Both the position numbers and the translations under genes were made by a program. Under the pieces are notes generated by a model, which was not told where the DNA came from, made no database searches, and saw only the letters and a list, made by a program, of their open reading frames with translations. This document shows positions 51,491 through 60,116 of a stretch of DNA of 64,000 nucleotides, piece by piece; position 1 is the stretch's first letter; every line of letters starts with the position of its first letter. The DNA is from PALSA-911 sp963839645 (GTDB taxonomy: Bacteria; Pseudomonadota; Alphaproteobacteria; Acetobacterales; Acetobacteraceae): NCBI GenBank assembly GCA_963839645.1, contig CAWIVZ010000001.1, positions 1,116,001 through 1,180,000 on the forward strand, in the 5' to 3' direction.

Positions 51491-53035
51491 CTAGGTCACC
51501 GTGAAGCCAGTGGCGTAGGCCGTGGCGGCGGAACCATCGGTCCCCTCCGCCCAGGCATACCAGGTGCCGGCGGTTGCGGGGGTGTTCACATACGCGGCCC
51601 AGATGTTGCCGGACACGAGCGTGCCGAGGGTCCAGGTGGCAGGGGGAACAGTGGTCGAGGTGGAAAAGCCGAACTGCACCGCCGAGGAAGCCGGCGTCAC
51701 GAGGACGTTCACGCCTATGCTGCCGGTGGCATGCGCGTACGGACCCACCGGAGCGAGGTTCCAGGTAATTGCGGTAACCAGAGCTGTTGTAGGCGTGACG
51801 ACCGTGAGGGTGGATGAGGCAAGGCCGGATCCGGACGCATTCATCGCCGTGACCTGGATGTCGTAGGAGGTAGAAGTTGTGAGGCCGGTCAGGGTGACGC
51901 TGGTGCCCGTTGGCGCGGGGCTCCAGGTCAGCCAGGTCGCGGCGCCGCTGGTACGGTATTGCACGGTGTAGTTTACCGGAGCACCGCCGGTGGCGGGAAC
52001 GCTCCAGGAGACGGCGATGGAATTGGAGGTTGTTGTGCCCGCAACAAGGCCGGTGACCTGCCCTGGTGCCAGAAGCGAACTCGTTGTACCGGAGACGGCG
52101 GCGTAGATGATATTGCCGACGGAGTAGGTGGCGGCGTGCAAACGTGCACACTGACCCGCCGGCAAAAGGCCGCTGCCGGAGGATGAAGCGATCCCCGGTC
52201 CGAAAGTAACGACGCCGCCGGAGAGGTTGATCACGTCGCAGTGAAAGCCGCTGCCCATGCTGATGAAGGCGGGCGTCAAGGTCACCGGAGCAGTGCAGAG
52301 CAAGATGCGGCCATTATGAACCGTGCCGTCCAACGTTGTGTTTGCTGAGAGCTCGACGACCGGGAGTTTGTAGGTGGGCAGCTTGGCGACAATCCAGCTC
52401 CAGATGGCGGAGAAACTCTGCCGCAACATTGTGCTGCTGCCCTGGGCGACCCAGAAACTGTCGGAATCGGAGGCGGCAACGGCCGCCTGGGCGACGTCGA
52501 TCGTTTGACCGTTGATCAGGTTGGCATAGGTGATCGAGTGGTCCGTGCCGGCCTGGCTGATGCCAACCAGGTCGCCGCTCGCGATCGTGGTGACCTGGCC
52601 GAGGCCGGCAATGGTAGACGCAGACGGCGTACCGGAAATGGTACCGGTCGGATCGATCGTGATGTTGGGGCCGGCCGAGAAGAGGCCGCGTAACAGGCCA
52701 AGGATCATACGCTTCGGCGTGCCGGAACTGTTCAATATGACCTCGTCCGTAGGTTGCAGCGCACTCTGCGGGACGAAGTTGGCGTGGTCGCCGCCATTGG
52801 CGGCAAGACTGGCAGTGGCGAGGGCGAGTCCGGTCCCGATCGCGATCGGCTCTGGCCCGCCTGGCCCCAGGCTGACACGGCCCAGCAGCGATCCGGTCGG
52901 GGCGAGGATGGCAGGCTGCGTGGAGGCGAGCAAAGTTCCTACCGTTACCGTCCGCGTGACCCCTGCCTGACTTAGGGGAATTTCGTCGGCCGGGGTGACC
53001 AGGGGCGTAAGGGGTAGTTGCGGTATCGTGGGCAT
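51491..53035 (-). CDS. Phage tail protein with fibronectin type III domain
   Basis: The 514-residue protein has a short N-terminal module MPTIPQLPLTPLVTPADEIP, continuing LSQAGVTRTVTVGTLLA, that recurs in the next fibre gene, a glycine- and serine-rich beta region, and an FN3 domain at about 322-417 (APGQVTGLVAGTTTSNSIAV to STSYDIQVTAMNASG). ATG 53035 is chosen since the upstream frame continues without homology. This is probably a tail fibre or tip protein that attaches through its shared N-terminus. Confidence 0.75.
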   Translation of the reverse strand: MPTIPQLPLTPLVTPADEIPLSQAGVTRTVTVGTLLASTQPAILAPTGSLLGRVSLGPGGPEPIAIGTGLALATASLAANGGDHANFVPQSALQPTDEVILNSSGTPKRMILGLLRGLFSAGPNITIDPTGTISGTPSASTIAGLGQVTTIASGDLVGISQAGTDHSITYANLINGQTIDVAQAAVAASDSDSFWVAQGSSTMLRQSFSAIWSWIVAKLPTYKLPVVELSANTTLDGTVHNGRILLCTAPVTLTPAFISMGSGFHCDVINLSGGVVTFGPGIASSSGSGLLPAGQCARLHAATYSVGNIIYAAVSGTTSSLLAPGQVTGLVAGTTTSNSIAVSWSVPATGGAPVNYTVQYRTSGAATWLTWSPAPTGTSVTLTGLTTSTSYDIQVTAMNASGSGLASSTLTVVTPTTALVTAITWNLAPVGPYAHATGSIGVNVLVTPASSAVQFGFSTSTTVPPATWTLGTLVSGNIWAAYVNTPATAGTWYAWAEGTDGSAATAYATGFTVT

Positions 53036-53126
53036 CGGGCGGTCCCTGCTGACTGGAGGCCTGCGAGCAACGGCTGTTGAACACGTGGCCCGATAACGCA
53101 TTGCGGTCGGGCGGACGGCAGGACAG

Positions 53127-53294
53127 CTAGGTTTCTGGCGAAACGCCAGAGGCCGCCTGTCCGGTGTTTGCCTGCTTCATGATGGAAGCGATGAGCGGCG
53201 CGGCGACCCTGTAAGGCGCCTCGTTCAGGGCCATAAGAACGGTATTTACCTGGGAAACCGAAAGTTCCAGGGAGATCAGGGGTTCCGGGTTCAT
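53127..53294 (-). CDS. Small phage protein (55 residues)
   Basis: This frame is shorter than most ORF cut-offs. It starts at ATG 53294, inside the stop of the upstream fibre gene (ATGA overlap), and ends at 53127. The product opens MNPEPLISLELSVSQVNTVL, then MALNEAPYRVAAPLIASIM, a pattern seen in small tail-fibre-associated phage proteins. The coupled start and phage-like pattern support it. Function is unknown. Confidence 0.6.
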   Translation of the reverse strand: MNPEPLISLELSVSQVNTVLMALNEAPYRVAAPLIASIMKQANTGQAASGVSPET

Positions 53295-55195
53295 GGTGCT
53301 GTGCTGTCCGTAAGGAGCCCGCAGGCAGAAAGCGCGGCGATGAGCGATGTCAATGCGGCGTTGCCGCCGCGCGCGCCGGAAACGGTGGGCTTGGCGATGG
53401 GAGCCGCGCCGTAGAAGCCGATCTTTTGGCCGGACCCGCCAACGGTTATGCCGTTTCCGACTGTCCAGGTCAGGTTCAATGTTGCGCCCAGTCCGGAGCC
53501 GCCGGAGACAGAAACGGGATTCGACGGTGGAGTGTTCGCGTACCCGACAGCGACAATGGTGACCGCCCCAACTCCGGTAGCTGACAGTCCCGCGACGGCA
53601 TAGATGTCACCGGATGGGCCGTATAGGTACTCACCGATTTGATATCCGGTGCCACCGGCACTTACCGTCGCCGATGATACGAACTGACCAGACGCATTGA
53701 CTGCGAGGCCTGTCGGGGATGGGCCGAGCCGGGCCGTCCCAATGGTGACGGCACCGGTTCCGTCTACCTGAAAGCCAGTCGAACGCCAAGCCTGGTTAAC
53801 GATGTTTACACCCCACAGGTCCACTCCCCAGCCAAGCCTTGTGGGATAGATGGGTGCGCCACCGGAATTCGTTCCCGTGCCCTGGGCGATCCAGCCGATC
53901 ATTTTCGATGTTGCGCCGAAGGACCACTGGTGATGGTCATGGCCCCAGACGATACCGTAATCCATGTCGGGAATCGTATTGACCGCACCAGTCGGGGTCT
54001 GCGTGCCGGCGAACATCATGGCGCGGAACCTTGAGACTGGTCCGGCGTCGGTGTTCAGTCGGGATATCTGAAACCCGTTGAGAATGGCTGCGGACGCGCC
54101 GGCATCGATGCCCATGTTCATTTCGCCGAAACCGGAGACGACAACGAGATTCGTGCCGCCGCTGTAGGCCCTGCCGACCGTATTGATCGGTACGAGCTGC
54201 CCGCGTGCACCTGCGCCGAGATCCACGCCACCAAATGAATAGTTGGTGGTCGCGAATATTTCCGCCCCAACCTGGAAGGGATTGCTGCCCCCCACTGTGC
54301 CGATCGGATTGATGGCGATCCGTAGGCCGGTTCGTCCGGCCGTCGTGCCCGCACCGCCATACTGGTAGTTAATTTTCAACGCCGCGTTGTTGATCGGGAC
54401 ATTGTCGGCGTTGGCCGTGTCCGAAAGAACATAAATCTGGTTCGAAACCGGCTCGGTCGTGCCGTAGCTGCCTGTGTAGCTTGTTCCGATGTCCAGGCCT
54501 TTTTGTGAAGTCGAAGGGCCGCTGGACGACAAGGTGTAGGTTGGATTTCCGGTCCTCAGATGGGTGACCTGGAACGGAACCTGACAGAACAGGGGAGTGG
54601 CGGTGCTGGATGTGTTGTTCAGATACGACCAGACCGGCAGGCGCGCGCCACTGCTGTTGATCCCCCAGAGGACGATATTGTCGCCGCTGGTGGCGATCTG
54701 CGGCCTGTGTCCCGCGGTGTCGATGAAGCTGATGCCGTGGCCATTGGTTCCGACAAGGTAATCGGAACCCGTCACAGTCAGGTTGGAGGCGGTCGAGATG
54801 GCGCCGGGGACGGTCAGGCTCGGCAGGTTGGAGAGACCTGCTATAAATTGCGCATAGGATACCGCTGTATTTGCACCGGCCTGACCGAGAGGCACGAGAT
54901 CCGATCCGGCCGGCACCGTGCCTGCGGGCAGGGAAGCGACGACGTAGGGTGCGGCGGTGGCGCTGAGTGTGCCGCCGGCGATCGTGAGATTGCTCCCGAT
55001 GGCAATCGTTTCGGGAACGCCGGTACCAGGGCTGACGCGGCCGAGCAGTGCTCCCGCAGGGAGTGCGAGCTCTGGCTGGACGCCGGCCAGAAACTGGGCG
55101 CGTGTCAGTTTGCGCGAGACCCCGCTCTGGCTGACCGGGACTTCGTCGGTGTCCGATGCGGCCGTTGCGGGTGCAAGCTCATCGATTGTCGGCAT
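53291..55195 (-). CDS. Phage tail fibre protein
   Basis: A 634-residue protein rich in Gly, Ser, Thr and Asn. The N-terminal module MPTIDELAPATAASDTDEVP, then VSQSGVSRKLTRAQFLAG, matches that of the FN3 protein at 51491. A long beta-helix-like middle follows. The C-terminus closes with VGGSGQKIGFYGAAPIAKPT and TSLIAALSACGLL, the usual end of tail-fibre and tail-spike proteins in this kind of prophage. ATG 55195 is chosen. It probably recognises the host surface. Confidence 0.75.
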   Translation of the reverse strand: MPTIDELAPATAASDTDEVPVSQSGVSRKLTRAQFLAGVQPELALPAGALLGRVSPGTGVPETIAIGSNLTIAGGTLSATAAPYVVASLPAGTVPAGSDLVPLGQAGANTAVSYAQFIAGLSNLPSLTVPGAISTASNLTVTGSDYLVGTNGHGISFIDTAGHRPQIATSGDNIVLWGINSSGARLPVWSYLNNTSSTATPLFCQVPFQVTHLRTGNPTYTLSSSGPSTSQKGLDIGTSYTGSYGTTEPVSNQIYVLSDTANADNVPINNAALKINYQYGGAGTTAGRTGLRIAINPIGTVGGSNPFQVGAEIFATTNYSFGGVDLGAGARGQLVPINTVGRAYSGGTNLVVVSGFGEMNMGIDAGASAAILNGFQISRLNTDAGPVSRFRAMMFAGTQTPTGAVNTIPDMDYGIVWGHDHHQWSFGATSKMIGWIAQGTGTNSGGAPIYPTRLGWGVDLWGVNIVNQAWRSTGFQVDGTGAVTIGTARLGPSPTGLAVNASGQFVSSATVSAGGTGYQIGEYLYGPSGDIYAVAGLSATGVGAVTIVAVGYANTPPSNPVSVSGGSGLGATLNLTWTVGNGITVGGSGQKIGFYGAAPIAKPTVSGARGGNAALTSLIAALSACGLLTDSTAP

Positions 55196-55289
55196 GAGGG
55201 GACGAACTCCGGACAATGCGTGCGGACGAAAGAAGCGGAGAGCGATGCGTTGCGTGGTATCGCCGAAAAGTGCGATGGCGACGGGAGGG

Positions 55290-55772
55290 TCAGATGATCA
55301 GTACAGGGTTGCCGTTCTGATCAGTGATCGGAAGACCAGAGTTGGTCTGCAACGCCGAGGTCGGATTGACGGCGACAGACAGGGCGAGGACCGGTAGCAG
55401 GACGGTTCGGTGGATGCTGCGCCCGTTCACTGTTCCGATGCTGATCGAGATTGAATAGATCGTACTAGGTTGGCCGGCGGTGAACCAGAGAACGGCCGAG
55501 GAGCCGTCGGCGGCGGAGGATGTCAGCGTCAAGTCGCCTGGCTGGGATGGAGTGACTTGAACGTCCAGCGTGGCAATGCCGTCGCCGTCGTTGCCAATGA
55601 GGGCTGGCGAGATATCCAGTTGATAATCCAACACGTCGCCGGGGTCTTTGGCCGGCCAGGTGAGCAAGGGGGGAGCAACGGCGGTGGCGCCGCGAACCAC
55701 AGGAATGAAGGTGTCGAGTAGAACGCGGCGGGCACTGCTGGGACGCCAGACATGCGTGGCAGTTGTGGGCAT
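55290..55772 (-). CDS. Hypothetical phage tail protein
   Basis: This 160-residue beta-rich protein contains PLLTWPAKDPGDVLDYQLDI, DGIATLDVQVTPSQPGDL and GSSAVLWFTAGQPSTIYSIS. The same kind of protein often occurs among fibre genes in alphaproteobacterial prophages, but I cannot assign a role. It lies 94 bp from the fibre gene, in the same direction. The domain resembles a small beta-sandwich adaptor, by inference. Confidence 0.6.
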   Translation of the reverse strand: MPTTATHVWRPSSARRVLLDTFIPVVRGATAVAPPLLTWPAKDPGDVLDYQLDISPALIGNDGDGIATLDVQVTPSQPGDLTLTSSAADGSSAVLWFTAGQPSTIYSISISIGTVNGRSIHRTVLLPVLALSVAVNPTSALQTNSGLPITDQNGNPVLII

Positions 55773-55821
55773 GGGGTTCTCCGGCAGTGATTTGAGGGCG
55801 AAAGGCTCCGTTCTGGAACCT

Positions 55822-56085
55822 TCAGGGCGTTGCCGACAATGCGGCTAGTTGAGCGCTGATCGTGGCGAGTTGCGCCTTCAGCTGCGTCAGGCTTGGCGCT
55901 GCGACTGGGGAGGGCGCCGGCGGCGGGAGGAAGCCGTGGGCGTCCATTTGCCAACCCGGCGCGATGCCGGTCACACTGGTTACGTCGATCCAGACCAGGG
56001 CTGGGTTGAAGCGGTCGGTGATGTCGAGGTCGGTGGTCAACAGTTCCACTACCGCGTCATCCTGAATTCGGGCGTATGTTTTCAT
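55822..56085 (-). CDS. Small phage tail protein
   Basis: An 87-residue protein beginning MKTYARIQDDAVVELLTTDL, then DITDRFNPALVWIDVTSV, with a proline stretch and a C-terminal helix (LTQLKAQLATISAQLAALSA). The first half is a recognisable small phage-tail protein pattern; the coiled coil at the end suggests oligomerisation. It sits just downstream of the glycine-rich fibre gene in transcription order. Function is unknown. Confidence 0.55.
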   Translation of the reverse strand: MKTYARIQDDAVVELLTTDLDITDRFNPALVWIDVTSVTGIAPGWQMDAHGFLPPPAPSPVAAPSLTQLKAQLATISAQLAALSATP

Positions 56086-56092
56086 GATGATC

Positions 56093-57343
56093 TTACCACC
56101 TGACTATCACGAGGCCGGATGCACCGGCTGCACCGTTATAGGCAACATTGCCCGGGTTGCCGGGGCCTGACGCACCCCCACCGGGGAAGGTGCCGGGAAG
56201 CCCGAAAGTACCACTCGAAACGGACCCGCCCATTGGAGCGCCGCCTCCAATGCCACCTTTTCCGTTATTCGCATCCTGCCCCATGGAGCCGGTCAAATTG
56301 AGGTCGCCACCAACTCCGGATCCTGGTGGATAGGCGCCGTTTTGGGGGGCGGAAAAGCTATCAAGATAATTGAGGCCGGCGCCGGTGGCGCTGACATAAG
56401 TGCCAAAGCTGGAGGTGCCGCCAGTGCCAGGCACGGCGCCGGCTGTCGTGCCGGCAGTGCCGCCATTGCCGACTGTAACCGGGATGTTCTGACCGGGGAT
56501 CAGGCCGGAAATACGCATTCGCGCGTAACCACCCCCGGCACCGCCGCCAGCGGCCGTGGCGGTAGTGGAAGCGTAACTACCAGATCCGCCACCCCACACT
56601 TCCACCTCGACCAGGCTGACACCAGCAGGGACGATAAAATTGCCCCCCGGATAGGTGAATTCCTGGACCCCTGAGGCGAAGCCGGGCCGTAGCGCCGGCA
56701 GCTTCCATGGCAGAAGCGGCGCGCCGGGGAGAGTGGTTATCGAGGTTGCGGTGATCGCGCTTTGTCCATAGGCAACGCTGATGACGTACAGGCCGGTCCA
56801 GCCGCTGTCGATCGGCGGCGTGGATTGGCTGCCAGTGGCCGCGGGGGCGCCTGCCTTAAGCTGCAACTGTGCCCGTTGAATGCGCTGGGTATTCTGCGCG
56901 GTGCCGGAGTTACCGGGCCCGCTGTAAGGCAGCGACGGATTGGCGGCGTTGTAGTAGGGCAGCACGATCGGCGTCGTGTCGGCTTCTTGCAGGGCTGCCT
57001 GGATCAGGTAGTTGACCGATTGGCCGGATGTCGAGGGGGCGGCGAGAGTGAAATCCGTCGGCTGAAGATTGATACCCATCTTCACAAGGGGATCTGCCGT
57101 GTCGGCCGGCAAGGATCCGAAGCTGAGGGTGTCCACGACGGATAGCTGCGTGATGCTGCCGGGTTGGACCACGACTCCGAGTGATGGAGGCGAGGTCGGC
57201 ACGCAGGCAAGGCCATCGACGACGGGAGATGTTCCCAGAATGGTCTGCGCGAGGTAGCCGAGGGCTACCATGGTGTTGCGGTTCAAGCTGAGAAGATCAG
57301 AGTCGAGCGGAATACTGCCCGGATAAACCAGGTTCCTGTCCAT
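56093..57343 (-). CDS. Phage tail fibre with glycine-rich C-terminus
   Basis: This 416-residue protein begins MDRNLVYPGSIPLDSDLLSL, has a structured middle, and from about 245 turns glycine-rich (VEVWGGGSGSYASTTATAAG, then GGGAGGGYARMRISG). Glycine-rich domains of this sort form polyglycine-II or beta-helix receptor-binding tips in tail fibres. ATG 57343 has AAAGGG upstream; earlier frame extension lacks homology. Host-range determination is inferred. Confidence 0.7.
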   Translation of the reverse strand: MDRNLVYPGSIPLDSDLLSLNRNTMVALGYLAQTILGTSPVVDGLACVPTSPPSLGVVVQPGSITQLSVVDTLSFGSLPADTADPLVKMGINLQPTDFTLAAPSTSGQSVNYLIQAALQEADTTPIVLPYYNAANPSLPYSGPGNSGTAQNTQRIQRAQLQLKAGAPAATGSQSTPPIDSGWTGLYVISVAYGQSAITATSITTLPGAPLLPWKLPALRPGFASGVQEFTYPGGNFIVPAGVSLVEVEVWGGGSGSYASTTATAAGGGAGGGYARMRISGLIPGQNIPVTVGNGGTAGTTAGAVPGTGGTSSFGTYVSATGAGLNYLDSFSAPQNGAYPPGSGVGGDLNLTGSMGQDANNGKGGIGGGAPMGGSVSSGTFGLPGTFPGGGASGPGNPGNVAYNGAAGASGLVIVRW

Positions 57344-57362
57344 TCTAAGCCCTTTGCAGCGA

Positions 57363-58052
57363 TTAATTTGAAATTTGCGTCCAGCCGATGGCGGCAACCG
57401 GCATGACGTCGGCAACTGCCTGGTAGATGTCCGTGTCGGTAATCCGGCCTTGGATCATTGCGAGCGATGCGTACTCGATTGCACCTATCCCGTAAGCGCC
57501 GATTCCGGGGGTGGATGTTCCGCCGCCCCATCCGGTGACGGAGGCGATGCCGCTGCCGGACGGCCGGTAGGCCGTGATGAAGCACTGGAACGGCAGGTTC
57601 AGATTGCCCCAACCGCCTGCGAGACCCCAGGCCATACCTCCGGCTGGGGCCGAGAGACTGCCATAGCTGCCCGTATCGGTGGGTCGGGACGGCTCGAAGA
57701 TTTGCGGGACGCGGCCTGTCAGGTCGGTGAGGGTGGCAATGACCGCGCTGCGGGTGCCATGTTCACGTAATAATGCCCTTAGGATCCGGTGCCTGAACCC
57801 GTTGTCGGGTTCACCGGCACGGCGATGAAGGCGGCCGCCGAAGAAGTCCTGCGCAATCACATCGAGCCAGAAATCGGTGGCCGTGACGATACGCGTTTGC
57901 GCAATGGCGTAGCTGAGCAGCGAATAGACCCAGGCCCATCCAGATGCGAGGCCGGCCAGTATGCCATTCAGGACCGGAGTTTCGTCTGCGAACCAGCGTG
58001 AGGGAAGAACGGCTTTCAGCCGGGTGAGGATGTCCGGGGCGTCGCCTGTCAT
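57363..58052 (-). CDS. Phage tail protein, gpI-like
   Basis: This 229-residue protein lies immediately after the baseplate J gene, where P2-type phages encode gpI. It begins with a helical region (ILTRLKAVLPSRWFADETPV), has TDFWLDVIAQDFFGGRLHRR and FRHRILRALLREHGTRSAVI, and ends in a Gly/Ser-rich half. The sequence pattern fits a baseplate wedge/tail protein, although some related prophages have a DUF2612-like protein here. Confidence 0.65.
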   Translation of the reverse strand: MTGDAPDILTRLKAVLPSRWFADETPVLNGILAGLASGWAWVYSLLSYAIAQTRIVTATDFWLDVIAQDFFGGRLHRRAGEPDNGFRHRILRALLREHGTRSAVIATLTDLTGRVPQIFEPSRPTDTGSYGSLSAPAGGMAWGLAGGWGNLNLPFQCFITAYRPSGSGIASVTGWGGGTSTPGIGAYGIGAIEYASLAMIQGRITDTDIYQAVADVMPVAAIGWTQISN

Positions 58053-58068
58053 GGTTGGGGGTCCGTGC

Positions 58069-59193
58069 TCAATTCACCGCTACTGTGCCGGCCTTTATCA
58101 CACCCGATATGGACGGGGTCATGTCGGCCGCGGCGGCGTTGATTTGTATTTGACTGACATTGGTGATCGTGGCGTCCGCGGCGTAGGCCAACTGGCCAAT
58201 TTTCGTGAGTGGCAGGGTGGCTCCGATCGGGAGGCTGTTGACGAAGGTGGCAATGGCGTTGCCTGCTGCCGCGGCGGCCGATGCGAGGGAGCCGCCTGGT
58301 CCCACGGTCAGGGTGAGGGAGACATCTGCGAGGAGTATGGCCGGCGGTTGGATGGTGAATGTCGAGCAGACCGGGCGCACCGCTTCCACGGCAGCGCTGA
58401 CCGCAGAGAGCAGGGCGGGAGATGGGCTACCCGATCCGTCGTCGACCGTGACGACGAAGTTTCCGAGGTGGAGGGAGCCTGAGGGATCGGTATTCTCCTG
58501 GATCGCATATTGCAGGCCCTGCTGAATTTTGGAGATGGCATATCCGACGGCGAGTGGAGTCGCGCGGGACCGACTGTCGATGAATTTGGTGAAGCGTGCG
58601 CGAAAGGCGTTGTCGGTTTCGGAATCCAGGCCGTTCAGGAAGCTGTGGGCGTTGGTGACCTCATCGATGCCTGGGATCGCGGTGGCGAGCAGACTGATGG
58701 CTCCCGCCAGGACGTTGCCCGAGGCGCCGGGAACAGCGGCCTGGACCGGCACGTCTATCGTGGCGGCCCCGGCAGTGAGCGTGTAGCCGTTCTGCGTGAG
58801 GCTGAAGGCTGGGTTGGAGGCCGCTGCGGTAATGCTGAAGGTCTGCGTGCCATCGGCCGTTCGCAACAGAGCCCCGGTTGGGATGAAAGCGGGCGCTGTT
58901 GGCGTGAAGCGCGACAGGGTCACGGTTCCGCTCGCGGGGACTGCCGGCAGACGGATCAGGGAGAAATCGGCCATCCAACTGTCGAGATCCGAATTGCTGC
59001 TCGTGGCCGCACGGGTGACCTGTAGCACCTGCAGGATCAGCCATTGGATCCAGAGCGCGATGGACGCGTTGGCTTCCAGAACCGCGCGCAGCGTCGATCC
59101 GACGGTAAGATCCAGCAGCTGGGTGGCGGCCGATTGAACGGCCGCCGCCATGTTTTGTACAAGGGAGGTGAACGTCTGAAGCTGGAGCTGCAT
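58069..59193 (-). CDS. Baseplate J family protein
   Basis: This 374-residue protein has the gpJ/gp47 pattern: LDLTVGSTLRAVLEANASIA near the N-terminus, then ASGTVTLSRFTPTAPAFIPT and later VTNAHSFLNGLDSETDNAFR, in which the last phrase is diagnostic. It makes up the baseplate wedge with gpW and gpI. ATG 59193 is preferred to an in-frame ATG at 59205. It lies 4 bp after the gpW-like gene. Confidence 0.88.
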   Translation of the reverse strand: MQLQLQTFTSLVQNMAAAVQSAATQLLDLTVGSTLRAVLEANASIALWIQWLILQVLQVTRAATSSNSDLDSWMADFSLIRLPAVPASGTVTLSRFTPTAPAFIPTGALLRTADGTQTFSITAAASNPAFSLTQNGYTLTAGAATIDVPVQAAVPGASGNVLAGAISLLATAIPGIDEVTNAHSFLNGLDSETDNAFRARFTKFIDSRSRATPLAVGYAISKIQQGLQYAIQENTDPSGSLHLGNFVVTVDDGSGSPSPALLSAVSAAVEAVRPVCSTFTIQPPAILLADVSLTLTVGPGGSLASAAAAAGNAIATFVNSLPIGATLPLTKIGQLAYAADATITNVSQIQINAAAADMTPSISGVIKAGTVAVN

Positions 59194-59197
59194 GGGT

Positions 59198-59575
59198 CTA
59201 TGCACTTACAGAAAAGGAGAGAAGTTGCGTTTGGCCGGAAGTGGCGTCCACGTAGCGAATGTGGACATAGGCCGTGCCTGTCGCGCCGGCAGGGCCGAAG
59301 CTGACATCTATGACGGGTTCGGGGGTTCGCGCGACGGAGGCTTCCTTGAATATCTGGCTGCGCACGACGGCTCTGATCTGTAGGTCGTTTCCAGGCTGGC
59401 CGACGAAACGAGCTAGGCCGGCGCCGTAGTCAAGCTGCCAGATGTAGTCGCCGGGGCTGGTGAGAAGACGGCGTAGAATGCGCTGCTGCGCCAAACTGGC
59501 ACCCGAGACAACGGCTAAATCGCCCGTGGAGCCGATGGTGAGGTCCGAGCCCCATTGATGTGCGATATCGGCCAT
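59198..59575 (-). CDS. Baseplate protein, gpW/gp25-like
   Basis: A 125-residue protein with MADIAHQWGSDLTIGSTGDL, then SLAQQRILRRLLTSPGDYIW and YGAGLARFVGQPG, the pattern of the GPW/gp25 baseplate wedge family. In contractile tails it forms part of the wedge between the hub and gpJ. Size and position between gpV- and gpJ-like genes agree. Confidence 0.82.
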   Translation of the reverse strand: MADIAHQWGSDLTIGSTGDLAVVSGASLAQQRILRRLLTSPGDYIWQLDYGAGLARFVGQPGNDLQIRAVVRSQIFKEASVARTPEPVIDVSFGPAGATGTAYVHIRYVDATSGQTQLLSFSVSA

Positions 59576-59578
59576 GGT

Positions 59579-60112
59579 TCAGTCCTGTTGGTCGGATGTT
59601 GAGGTCTGTCCGCCGCGACTGTCGGTGTGGCGGTGCACGTTGTAGTGTCCGCGTAGATCCGCCAGTTTGCCGTGCCCGTCCGCGACACTGCCGGTCGCGT
59701 TGAGATTGCCGGTTATCGTGACGTTGCCTTGGATTTGGACCGTGCCGTCGTTGAGCAGTTTGATGAAGCTGCCCGTGGCGTGGACAAGCCAGAGTTCTCC
59801 CGCGGGTGCGGCAGGAGGCGCGGCCACGGTGCTGAAGGCCCGGCCGATGATGATGCCGTGCTCGGCGTCGCCCTCCTGTGCGAGCACCAGGACCTGATCG
59901 CCCGGGCTGGGTGGGCAGGACATGCCCCAGCCTGCGCCGATCCAGGGCGAGAGGATTGGCAGCCAGCCCGACAGAACCGCTTCGGGTTGCAGCAGCACGC
60001 GGGCCGTCGCGGCGTCCGGATCGACGGAGGTGACGGTGGCGAAGCGTGGCTGCGCCATGCCCTGATCGAGCGCGCCCGCCTGGCCTTTCAGGGCGTTCAG
60101 AAATCTGTCCAT
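59579..60112 (-). CDS. Baseplate assembly protein V
   Basis: This 177-residue protein has the oligonucleotide-binding-like gpV domain (RFATVTSVDPDAATARVLLQ and CPPSPGDQVLVLAQEGDAEH) and a C-terminal beta-helix spike (NDGTVQIQGNVTITGNLNAT) ending in a His-containing tail (YNVHRHTDSRGGQT) likely to bind a metal at the tip. It is the membrane-piercing spike of contractile tails. It precedes the gpW-like gene. Confidence 0.88.
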   Translation of the reverse strand: MDRFLNALKGQAGALDQGMAQPRFATVTSVDPDAATARVLLQPEAVLSGWLPILSPWIGAGWGMSCPPSPGDQVLVLAQEGDAEHGIIIGRAFSTVAAPPAAPAGELWLVHATGSFIKLLNDGTVQIQGNVTITGNLNATGSVADGHGKLADLRGHYNVHRHTDSRGGQTSTSDQQD

Positions 60113-60116
60113 CGGC

